Of a stretch of 27,473 nucleotides of DNA, positions 1 to 6,869 are shown piece by piece (the stretch's first letter is position 1; each line of letters begins with the position of its first letter). The stretch comes from JANRIC01 sp033765345 (GTDB taxonomy: Bacteria; Bacteroidota; Bacteroidia; Cytophagales; Microscillaceae), in assembly GCA_033765345.1 (NCBI GenBank), contig JANRIC010000070.1, positions 1 through 27,473 of the forward strand. The letters run 5' to 3'. The notes beneath the pieces are model-generated. The model made no database searches. It was not told the DNA's origin and worked only from the letters and a program-made list of their open reading frames with translations. Both the position numbers and the translations under genes were made by a program.

Positions 1-26
1 GCACGAATAAGGGCGTTTATTCGTGC
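1..26. repeat. Perfect inverted repeat at window start
   Basis: The arms GCACGAATAA (1-10) and TTATTCGTGC (17-26) are perfectly complementary around a 6-nt loop. The right arm is followed by a near-copy of its own end (ATTCGTGC then ATTCGTGGC, 19-35). There is no T-run after it on the plus strand, so it is not a textbook terminator for a gene entering from the left. It may be a palindromic intergenic repeat or the tail of a terminator whose context lies outside the window. Confidence 0.4.
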
Positions 27-154
27 ATTCGTGGCAAAATTGATCATCAAGAGAGGAAATTGAATGCACTTATTTTTTATAGAATTATTGTTTGAAAATA
101 CTTGCATGGATCATTCCCACATAAATTGTCAGAGAACCATATTTCTTTTTAGCT

Positions 155-1465
155 ATGCTCACTTTGGTAGTGGGCTGGTATTCTTGGAATCACGCTTGGG
201 CGCAAATAGCCAACACAAAAATCGATAAAGACAGAAAAATTACCTTCAAAGGCACTTTGTTGGTTGCCTCTGATGCCGACCAAATTGGTACAGCGTACGC
301 GGACGGCATTATCAACAAGGTAAAAGGCATTGAAGATTCGCTGACGATTTTGCAATGGAATGAGGCAGGTAAGATATTAAAAAGCCAACTGCACGTGAGC
401 AATTCTGTCGTATCTTGGCCCTCTGTCGTAGCACACTCTCCTGATAAAAAATACGCCTATATCGTGGAAACAAGAGGAATTTACAAAGGCGAAAATCAGA
501 AAATGAAAAACGTATGGGCTGATATGCCCAAAGGAACATTGGTTACAGTAGTCGATATCAGTTCGCCCCAAAACCCTCAAATCACCCAACAAATTCCTAT
601 CAGCACCAACCCCAAAACTACCTCTGTGAATCAAAAAGGCGATTTATTGTTGGTGGCATCACAAGAAAAAGGCAAAGAAATCGTACTTGCTACTTTGAAA
701 GCGGGCTTGGTGGATAAGATTTATACTTTTCCCATAGCTGGATTATCACGGAAAGGCAGCAACGGAGGTGTAAATGCTGCCGAATTTCACCCCAGTTTGG
801 ATAGGATAGCAGTCATCAAGGATAATCAGAATGTGGCATTTTATCAGGTAAAAAGGCAAAATGAAGTGATAACGATTGAGCAAATCGGTAATGAAATAAC
901 AGTAGGCAAGGTAATCAGCGTGGGAAATTTCACACCTGATGGTAGATTTTTTGTCGTGGCGGATGTGGGTTGGGGAGATTCGAGTTTGGGTAATGTATTC
1001 AATGGCAATGGTTATTTGGTTTCTATTCTTTTGGATGAAAAAGGCAAGCATCAATTAGTCAATAAAGCAAAAGTAGGATTAAGCCCAGAGGGATTTGACA
1101 TTGCGCCTGACGGCGACTGGGCTGTGGCAGTCAATATGAGGCGCACCTATTTGCCCAAAGGATTTCCGTATTTACTCTTTGCAGCGCGTAAATTGTCTTC
1201 TTTGAGTTTGGTCAAAATTGATAAACAAAGCGGAAATTTACAAACCATCAGCAATGAATACGGCTTTGAAGGCGAGTTGCCTGAAGACGCTGTTTTTGAT
1301 GCCGACGGCAAAACGATTGCCGTTACGATTTATAATCAGCGTTTTGAGGCTTTTCCCAAGCAAGGTTATGTCGAGTTTTGGGCTTTGGAAGGCGAAAAAC
1401 TCACGCGAACTGCCTTGCGTGTGCCACTTACGCGCGGTTGTCATAATTTGAAATTGGTTAAGTAA
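155..1465 (+). CDS. Exported beta-propeller-like protein of unknown function
   Basis: A 436-residue protein whose specific function I do not recognise. The N-terminus is short and hydrophobic and ends in AWAQ after about 17 residues, which fits a signal peptidase I site, so the protein is probably periplasmic or secreted. The rest is beta-rich with blade-like repeats of the YVTN/lactonase type: recurrent stretches such as VVAHSPDKKYAYIVE, AAEFHPSLDRIAVIKD, GNFTPDGRFFVVADV, FDIAPDGDWAVAVNM and AVFDADGKTIAVTIYN, each placing an Asp/Gly turn before hydrophobic strands. This supports a seven-bladed propeller. No lipobox and no T9SS C-terminal domain were seen. The frame is closed by a stop at 122-124 and has no other ATG upstream, so 155 is the only good start. 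It is followed by a strong palindrome, so it is probably monocistronic. Confidence 0.8.
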   Translation: MLTLVVGWYSWNHAWAQIANTKIDKDRKITFKGTLLVASDADQIGTAYADGIINKVKGIEDSLTILQWNEAGKILKSQLHVSNSVVSWPSVVAHSPDKKYAYIVETRGIYKGENQKMKNVWADMPKGTLVTVVDISSPQNPQITQQIPISTNPKTTSVNQKGDLLLVASQEKGKEIVLATLKAGLVDKIYTFPIAGLSRKGSNGGVNAAEFHPSLDRIAVIKDNQNVAFYQVKRQNEVITIEQIGNEITVGKVISVGNFTPDGRFFVVADVGWGDSSLGNVFNGNGYLVSILLDEKGKHQLVNKAKVGLSPEGFDIAPDGDWAVAVNMRRTYLPKGFPYLLFAARKLSSLSLVKIDKQSGNLQTISNEYGFEGELPEDAVFDADGKTIAVTIYNQRFEAFPKQGYVEFWALEGEKLTRTALRVPLTRGCHNLKLVK

Positions 1466-1497
1466 CATTGGTGAATCTGAAATAATAGTTAGATTCA

Positions 1498-1543
1498 ATT
1501 CCTAAACCTTTAAGGCTTTTAAAAGCCTTAAAGGTTTAGGAAT
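1498..1543. terminator. 46-nt perfect palindrome, likely terminator
   Basis: Two perfectly complementary 23-nt arms meet with no spacer at 1520/1521 (core CCTTTAAGGCTTTT then AAAAGCCTTAAAGG). It starts 33 nt after the stop of the propeller gene and sits in a 240-nt gap. The RNA would form a long hairpin whose centre is A/T. Transcription terminator is the simplest reading. A dispersed palindromic repeat is possible, because such exact symmetry exceeds what termination needs. Confidence 0.6.
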
Positions 1544-1688
1544 AAAGCGGTTAATATCGAGTTTAAAGCACTCTTTTTCAAAAATAATTCATTTTTTCAC
1601 CAAACAGAGTAGTGTTTCAAAACCTTAGTCAGTAAAGAAGTGTTTGAATTTAAGATTAGAAAATGACGCTGAGTTTTATTTGCTCATT

Positions 1689-1696
1689 TAAGTTTG
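1689..1696 (+). promoter_or_regulatory. Candidate -7 box (TAAGTTTG)
   Basis: TAAGTTTG matches the Bacteroidota -7 consensus TAnnTTTG exactly and lies 9 nt before the LytTR gene ATG, so the transcript would be nearly leaderless. No TTTG was found at the usual -33 distance. This match could arise by chance in AT-rich DNA. Confidence 0.3.
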
Positions 1697-1705
1697 AATA
1701 GCTGA

Positions 1706-2551
1706 ATGTTTGCTTTTTTATTTCATTACTACCCCATAGATATCCGCTTGCGCTACAAATTATATTATGCCTTGGGTGCTGGAATTTTTGTAGCCTTATT
1801 TTTGATTTATTTCCAACCTTTTTCCTCTCCTATTTATCAATTTCCTAACGGAATTTGGATATTGGCAGGTGTAGGCGTGGTTGTATCTATGGTGCTTTAT
1901 TTGAGTGAAACAATTTTTCCTTTTTTATTTCCACAGTTTTTTTCCATAGAAAACTGGCGAGTAATCCATCAAATTGTTTTTTCTTTACTTTTATTGTTAT
2001 TGATTTGTGTAGGTTTGACACTGTATTTTTTGACTATTGGAATGATGCCTGCTTTTGGGGGAATTGTACGGTATGTATTCTCGATTGGTGCATTTCCTAC
2101 TTTTTTGTATGTTTTGATTGATGAAAGTCTATTACTCAAACAAAAACTAAATGCGCAAAACCTGTCGCAAATCAATCCAAAGGAAAATGCTTCTGTAAAA
2201 CAACTTCTTTTGGAAGGCACAGGCAACAAAGAAAAGCTATGCCTACAAGCCAGCCAGCTACTCTATGCGGCTTCTTCGGGTAGTTATGTGCAGGTATTCT
2301 GGCTTAAAGAGGATGTGATGCAAAATACACTTCTTCGCCAAACCATCAAAAATATTGAATTTCAGGGAAGCGATTTTCCTGAAATAAAAAAATGTCATCG
2401 AGGCTATATTGTCAATCTATACCAAGTCCAAGAAGTAAAAGGAAATGCCAACGGCTTACTACTTTCCCTGAAAAATACCAAGCAAAAAATACCTGTATCT
2501 CGCCAATTTGTCAAAGAAATACAGGAAAGATTGGCTATCTTGGGAAAATGA
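1706..2551 (+). CDS. Membrane-anchored LytTR DNA-binding regulator
   Basis: A 281-residue protein with four predicted membrane helices (about residues 17-37, 49-70, 88-111 and 117-138), a short linker, and a C-terminal LytTR DNA-binding domain (about 172-278). The LytTR region shows the typical ending with a conserved HRGYIVNL stretch near 221-228 and ISRQ-like VSRQF near 264-268. It has no response-regulator receiver domain, and no LytS-type histidine kinase is nearby, so signal sensing and DNA binding are probably in one membrane protein, an arrangement common in Bacteroidota. The start is fixed by the first ATG before TM1. The target genes cannot be told from the sequence. It faces the T9SS gene tail-to-tail with a 62-nt gap. 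Confidence 0.85.
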   Translation: MFAFLFHYYPIDIRLRYKLYYALGAGIFVALFLIYFQPFSSPIYQFPNGIWILAGVGVVVSMVLYLSETIFPFLFPQFFSIENWRVIHQIVFSLLLLLLICVGLTLYFLTIGMMPAFGGIVRYVFSIGAFPTFLYVLIDESLLLKQKLNAQNLSQINPKENASVKQLLLEGTGNKEKLCLQASQLLYAASSGSYVQVFWLKEDVMQNTLLRQTIKNIEFQGSDFPEIKKCHRGYIVNLYQVQEVKGNANGLLLSLKNTKQKIPVSRQFVKEIQERLAILGK

Positions 2552-2613
2552 TGGTTTCTATGCTAATGCTTATTTCCTATTTCAGAAATTAATTTGCCAA
2601 TAAAAGACTTTTT

Positions 2614-4677
2614 CTATATCTTCAAAAACTTTCCTACAAAAACGCCTTGCTTGCAATCTAATCGTAAAAGATATAACCCATTTGGCAAATCAGCCACATT
2701 CAAGAAAAGAGGAGTTTGATTCAAATTGATTTCTTGAATGCTTTTCCCTTGCATATTCAAAATGGTGATTTTTTCAATTTCCAAACCTAATTCATTTTGA
2801 ATGTTGAGAATTTCTATGCTTGGATTGGGAAATATTTTAAATCCATTTTTTTCAAAATCATCTTCCAATGCTGTAACTACTGCAGGCAAAGCAAATTTAT
2901 CCAAACCTGTGGTGATGAAGGGCTTATCGGGCTGATAGGCGTGGTCGCGCAACACAAAAATATTGTTTCCTTGGAAAGTGATGCCTCTGGCAAATATCCT
3001 TTGGGTGGTTTGGTCAAATTGATAGAGGAATTTCAAATTGCCATCAAAATCAAAAAAAGCCACCACCATATCATCAGACGCTTTTGTACCTAAGCTGTTG
3101 TTGTTTGCTCCTGCGAAACTGCCATTGGTATAAAAAAGCGTCCCAACCCCAAAATTAGACAAAGCAATGGTTTCACCCGATTGACCTTCGGTCGGACCCA
3201 ATTGTTTGAGCCAAGTGATTGCCTTTGTCGTCTTGTTGATGCGAGCGGTATAAACTTGTGGCTTATCAGGATTACCCACATTGCCAAACTGCGGGGCGAT
3301 ATTGCCAATCGTCATTCCTGTCAGAAAAATATCGCCACTTGTAGGCTCGATGACCAAATCAAAAGCCAAGTCATTTTCATTAGAGCCGTAATGGTTTGTA
3401 GCAACGACAACACAGTTGGGATTGATTTCCGTCAAAAAAATATCATTTGAACCCAAAGAATTGCCTACATTCCCTATCCTGCCTTCGGTATCGCCAAAGA
3501 GAAGCACATTGCCATTGGCCAAAGTTCGGCTGGCAAATACACGGTCATTTTTATCAGAGCCAAATTGTATTTTGTGGGTAATACTGCCTGTGGTGGGATT
3601 GATTCGACAAGCAAAAGCGTCTAATTCGCCTATGCTGGGCAATCCTTCCAGATTTCCTTCCGTAAATCCTGTTGCCATCAGAGCTCCATCAGTCAAAAAA
3701 GAAATGCCATAGCCATAATCAATGCCATTGGCAGAGGCAAAAGCTGTGCGTAATTGCCTCACGCCATTGTTATTCAATTTGATAACCAACACGCTGTCCT
3801 GATTTTTGGCAGCACCGCCGCAACTCCCAATGCCTGCAATTCCTTGCGTGGCATCTGCCGTAATCGTTCTGATGTATTCATTATCGCCACTTTGCCAAGT
3901 CCATTGCAAGGCATCATTTTGATAGGCGTTGATAAATGTCCGCTTCAAATCGTGGTGATAGACTGAAGATATGACCAAATTACCGAGCGTTACCAAACTT
4001 TCGCCTCCTGTGTGGGTAGTGCTGCGGTCTATTTCTGCTTCTAAATTACCAACAGTTGCAGCAGGTTGGTTCAAATCTATTTTGGCATTTGAGCCACTTT
4101 CAGGGGCATAGACTCTTATGCCTTCCACTTTAAGCTCGCCTGCGACTGTTGAATTGACAATGACATAATAACTGCCTCTCACGGGGGCGCGATAGTCAAT
4201 CGAGTCGCCTTCGGCAAGGTACCTGCCTTGAAAATCCACCAAAACTAAGGTTGGTTTTGCGCCTGTATAGTTGATAGGTTTTACTTTGAAGCGTTCACCT
4301 CTCAATAATTGCAGTACGCTGTGTATGGTCGTATTGGCATTCATAGCCCCTGTGCCTTCGGTAAGCACTTGCCCTTGCGGAATGACGGGAATGGTTTTAG
4401 AAATATTCGTACCATTAGACAAATTGCAAGTAAGCGTAACGGAAGCAGTGGCTACATTAAAAAATACCAAACGAGCATTATCTGCTCCTTGAATGCTTGC
4501 GCCTGCACCTTGAATTGTCCAATTCACTACTGATACACCCGCAGGCAAATCCACGCTGGCAAACTGCTCGGTACGATTGTAAGGCAGGGCGTAAGGTCCG
4601 TTGTAGGCGATTTGTGCTTGTAAGTTTTGCAAGTAAAAGACGGATAAAAGTAAAAATAGAGATGTGAGTGCTTTCAT
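2614..4677 (-). CDS. T9SS-secreted repeat protein with C-terminal sorting domain
   Basis: A 687-residue secreted protein. Residues 1-21 form a signal peptide ending LQA before QIAYNG. An Ig/PKD-like region follows (about 22-100, with VSVVNWTIQGAGA). A beta-rich pre-peptidase-like stretch lies near 110-190 (SYYVIVNSTVAGEL). The central part (about 225-590) has SBBP-type propeller repeats, recognisable from recurring 'G-x-T-x-G-N' turns such as LMATGFTEGN, VLLFGDTEGRIGN and IFLTGMTIGN. The last 75 or so residues are a type-A T9SS sorting domain: FKIFPNPS, ITILNMQGK, and the end NGLYLLRLDCKQGVFVGKFLKI-like pattern. It would be exported by Sec and carried across the outer membrane by T9SS to the surface or medium. 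Its ligand or role is unknown. It is the last gene of the sigma-factor unit. Confidence 0.85.
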   Translation of the reverse strand: MKALTSLFLLLSVFYLQNLQAQIAYNGPYALPYNRTEQFASVDLPAGVSVVNWTIQGAGASIQGADNARLVFFNVATASVTLTCNLSNGTNISKTIPVIPQGQVLTEGTGAMNANTTIHSVLQLLRGERFKVKPINYTGAKPTLVLVDFQGRYLAEGDSIDYRAPVRGSYYVIVNSTVAGELKVEGIRVYAPESGSNAKIDLNQPAATVGNLEAEIDRSTTHTGGESLVTLGNLVISSVYHHDLKRTFINAYQNDALQWTWQSGDNEYIRTITADATQGIAGIGSCGGAAKNQDSVLVIKLNNNGVRQLRTAFASANGIDYGYGISFLTDGALMATGFTEGNLEGLPSIGELDAFACRINPTTGSITHKIQFGSDKNDRVFASRTLANGNVLLFGDTEGRIGNVGNSLGSNDIFLTEINPNCVVVATNHYGSNENDLAFDLVIEPTSGDIFLTGMTIGNIAPQFGNVGNPDKPQVYTARINKTTKAITWLKQLGPTEGQSGETIALSNFGVGTLFYTNGSFAGANNNSLGTKASDDMVVAFFDFDGNLKFLYQFDQTTQRIFARGITFQGNNIFVLRDHAYQPDKPFITTGLDKFALPAVVTALEDDFEKNGFKIFPNPSIEILNIQNELGLEIEKITILNMQGKSIQEINLNQTPLFLNVADLPNGLYLLRLDCKQGVFVGKFLKI

Positions 4678-4706
4678 ACGTTGTTTTTTTAATTTTTCTG
4701 TAATTT

Positions 4707-5211
4707 TTATTTTTCTTTATACCCTAAATCAGGTGCAGTGCCATTGTAAGCAGAGGCTGGAATATTGAAAATCACTTGCCCACCAAGGCTATGCGAAATC
4801 GTACCCAAGTCTTTGCAAGGTGAACTATCAGATAATTGGTAATTGTCCAAAGTCATATTCACAAACAAAGGGTTGAGATTGCTAATAACGCCATTGCCCA
4901 ATGGGAAATCTTGAATATTGCAAGTAAGGAGTAAGTTGGGTGTGCCTTCGAGTTGGGCTTGTCCTGCACTTGTATTGAACCACAAAATTGAATTGGCAAT
5001 ATTGCAAAGAATCTGCCTCGTCTTGCCAAGTGATTTTTTTGCCTTCTACCCAAAATTCGGGGTCTTTGTAGGATTTCACGAAATTACCAATTTGTGTATC
5101 GGTTACAGGAAAATTGGTTAGAATTTCGGGTGGAGGTGTTTCGTTTTCGTTTTTGCAAGCAAATAGAAAAAATAAAATGAAGTAATAAATTTTCTTTGAC
5201 AATCGATTCAT
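4707..5211 (-). pseudogene. Frameshifted lipoprotein remnant with beta-helix-type C-terminus
   Basis: The gene is split between two reading frames. The upstream part (from ATG at 5211; an in-frame ATG at 5235 is also possible) begins MNRLSKKIYYF and has a lipobox ending LFAC, cysteine 19, followed by KNENE. It then runs as readable protein to about GKKITWQDEADSL. From about 4985 the meaningful frame is a different one, giving ILWFNTSAGQAQ, LNPLFVNMTLDNYQLSDSSP and CKDLGT, ending at 4707. That end resembles the C-terminus of parallel beta-helix 'choice-of-anchor Q' proteins. The shift lies between about 4985 and 5040, where a run of seven A (minus strand, 5034-5040) is a natural slip site. Such proteins are normally several hundred residues, so the whole beta-helix middle also seems to be missing. 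A sequencing error could explain the shift but not the short length. Confidence 0.6.
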
Positions 5212-5256
5212 GTAGTCAGTCCATTGTTTTTCCATTAGACAGGCAAGATTTCTATT

Positions 5257-5631
5257 TCAGTCCTTAGCCTCTAACTTTTTTTGGATTTCTTTGAGTCTTT
5301 TTCTAAGTTTTTCTTTTTGTGCGATTTCCAAAAAAGGCTCTACATCACTTTGCAGGGTATCGAGAAAAATGACTACTTTCTTTTTATTTTCTCGTTGAAT
5401 GACCTGAAATTGCTTTGCCTTTTGTCTAAGGATTGAGTCAATGGTTGTTTTTTGGGTATTTTTTACCTGAATCATTTTTGAGATTGCCTGCGGAAAGCCT
5501 GCCTCAGTACGATAAAATTTGTCCAATCGTAATTGGCGACGTACCAATGCAGCCGTAAGCAATACACCTATCAAAAATCCTAAAATAAAGATAAATAAAA
5601 ACATCACCACAAAACGCTTTTTTGTATTCAT
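5257..5631 (-). CDS. Small membrane-anchored helical protein (Spy/CpxP-like arrangement)
   Basis: A 124-residue protein with one N-terminal membrane helix (about residues 8-30, FVVMFLFIFILGFLIGVLL) followed by a highly charged, almost wholly helical tail. It carries two helix-rich segments (QKTTIDSILRQKAKQFQV and EKLRKRLKEIQKKLEAKD). The layout is like periplasmic heavy-metal-sensor/Spy-type proteins that often sit next to ECF sigma factors in Bacteroidota, but no LTxxQ signature was seen, so family membership is only a suggestion. It starts 10 nt after the preceding one-TM gene, which supports co-transcription with the sigma factor and a role in an envelope-stress circuit. Confidence 0.65.
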   Translation of the reverse strand: MNTKKRFVVMFLFIFILGFLIGVLLTAALVRRQLRLDKFYRTEAGFPQAISKMIQVKNTQKTTIDSILRQKAKQFQVIQRENKKKVVIFLDTLQSDVEPFLEIAQKEKLRKRLKEIQKKLEAKD

Positions 5632-5641
5632 TGCTTCAAAA

Positions 5642-5959
5642 TCAAAAACCTAAAAAAATATCCGAAAAATCATTTGTTAAGCCCAAAACGGTGCTGACGT
5701 CAAGCGAATCTGCATCTATGAAAGTATAAATCAGTAAAACCAAAGCCAATGAACTGCCTGCCAAGGCAAAGCGATAAAAAATCCACTTGATTTCTTCTAA
5801 ATCCAAGTATTGCTGACTTTTCAATAAGTGAATTTTTTGCATTACTTTATTTGCAAAGTTGGCTTGAAACTGCAAAGCAAAATCCGCTTGCATTGCTTTT
5901 TTTTCTTGCTTGGGGTTTATTAATTTCTCCCAAAATCTTAAAAAACCTTCTTTATTCAT
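5642..5959 (-). CDS. One-TM protein overlapping sigma factor, candidate anti-sigma factor
   Basis: A 105-residue protein with a soluble N-terminal part (about 1-65, rich in Lys/Gln/Phe, with FALQFQANFANKVMQKI) and one membrane helix at about 66-84 (FALAGSSLALVLLIYTFI), leaving a short outer tail. Its start overlaps the end of the sigma-factor gene by 8 nt (5952-5959), indicating translational coupling. Size, topology and position fit a small anti-sigma factor that holds the sigma factor at the membrane. No zinc-binding HxxxCxxC motif is visible, so the assignment rests on context and topology rather than on homology. Confidence 0.6.
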   Translation of the reverse strand: MNKEGFLRFWEKLINPKQEKKAMQADFALQFQANFANKVMQKIHLLKSQQYLDLEEIKWIFYRFALAGSSLALVLLIYTFIDADSLDVSTVLGLTNDFSDIFLGF

Positions 5960-6497
5960 TGTCTACATATTTTTTGAGTAATTCTCTTAATCGTTCCCTC
6001 GCTCGTGCTGTACGCGACTGCACAGTTCCCAAAGGTAATTTTAGCAGGTCTGCTGTTTCTTGTGCCGAATATTCTTCTACAAATCGCAAAACAGCCACCA
6101 CCCGAAAATCAGCTTTCAAACGCTGAATGGCACTTAAAATAATTGCCTGAAAATCTGTATTTTCGTAATTAAAATGAGTTGATTTTTGGGATTTTACGCT
6201 TGGGCTTTCCAATGAAAACAATAGCCACTGTCTTCGCTTTTGTCTTTTGATTTCATTCAAACTCAGATTGATAGCGATGCGTGTAAGGTAAGTTCCCAGA
6301 GAAGATTCCCCTTTGAAAGCATTGATTTTTCTAAAAAACCTCACAAACACCTCCTGCCCCACATCTTCTGCTTCTACGGTATTGCCCAATAATCCTATGA
6401 CCACCTTTGCAATTTTTTTCTCATATCGTTCTACAAGTATTCGGAAGGCGTTTTCGTTGCCTGATTTTACTTTTTCAATCAACTCAATGTCAGTCAT
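5952..6497 (-). CDS. ECF-type RNA polymerase sigma factor
   Basis: A 181-residue sigma-70 family protein of the extracytoplasmic-function group. Region 2 covers about residues 20-88, with the core-binding/-10 recognition stretch AEDVGQEVFVRFFRKI and the following SSLGTYLTRIAINLSLNEIKR. A short linker leads to region 4 at about 115-172, with the helix-turn-helix YSAQETADLLKLPLGTVQSR that reads the -35 element. It directs RNA polymerase to a specific regulon, often in response to envelope signals. The downstream overlapping one-TM gene is the likely anti-sigma partner. A perfect dyad lies about 95 nt upstream and could be a control site. It is the first gene of the minus-strand unit that ends with the T9SS protein. 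Confidence 0.92.
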   Translation of the reverse strand: MTDIELIEKVKSGNENAFRILVERYEKKIAKVVIGLLGNTVEAEDVGQEVFVRFFRKINAFKGESSLGTYLTRIAINLSLNEIKRQKRRQWLLFSLESPSVKSQKSTHFNYENTDFQAIILSAIQRLKADFRVVAVLRFVEEYSAQETADLLKLPLGTVQSRTARARERLRELLKKYVDNE

Positions 6498-6869
6498 AAA
6501 AAGGGTCTTGAAACCTGCTTATTGTTTAGACAATCAAAAGATCGAGTTCAGTCCACGTTTGGAGGTTGTTTTTTATCATCTCCTTGTGTATTAAGTGTAT
6601 CACTTAACAAAACCAAGTAGCATTTATGGTCTTGCATAAGTAAGAATGAGGTAACACAAAAAATATACGCATGAATTCTCCGACTCGATAATCAAAAAAT
6701 TGTGTTTTTACTGCTAGTAGCCCATCAAAATCGCATCGAGTAATTTCGCAGGGTTGTATGAAAGGCATGTGAATTTTATCGTTTATTTTTTATTTTCTTT
6801 CTTTGTCGGTGGTGTAGTTTGAACGCTAAAATTCAGGTTCATCCCTTTTTTATTATTTTTATGTAGATT
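6498..6869. other. Gene-free 372-nt interval
   Basis: This gap lies between the 3' end of the large regulator (at 6870) and the 5' end of the sigma factor (at 6497), both on the minus strand. No convincing ORF, RNA gene or T-run terminator was found. The only clear structure is the dyad at 6591-6607. The sigma-factor promoter should be here, but no TAnnTTTG box could be recognised on the minus strand. Confidence 0.5.
6591..6607. promoter_or_regulatory. 17-bp perfect dyad upstream of the sigma-factor gene
   Basis: TTAAGTGTATCACTTAA has 7-nt arms that are perfect inverted repeats around TAT. Its centre is about 100 nt upstream of the sigma-factor start. The size and symmetry suit a binding site for a dimeric helix-turn-helix protein, but a single occurrence does not prove function. 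Confidence 0.3.

Noticed and set aside
746..1054. 102-residue minus-strand open frame within the propeller gene
   Set aside because: It is antisense to a continuous plus-strand protein with signal peptide and repeat structure, and has no recognisable features of its own.
6684..6741. ACTCGAT ... ATCGAGT inverted repeat
   Set aside because: Arms of only 7 nt are separated by more than 40 nt, which is expected by chance in this AT-rich interval.
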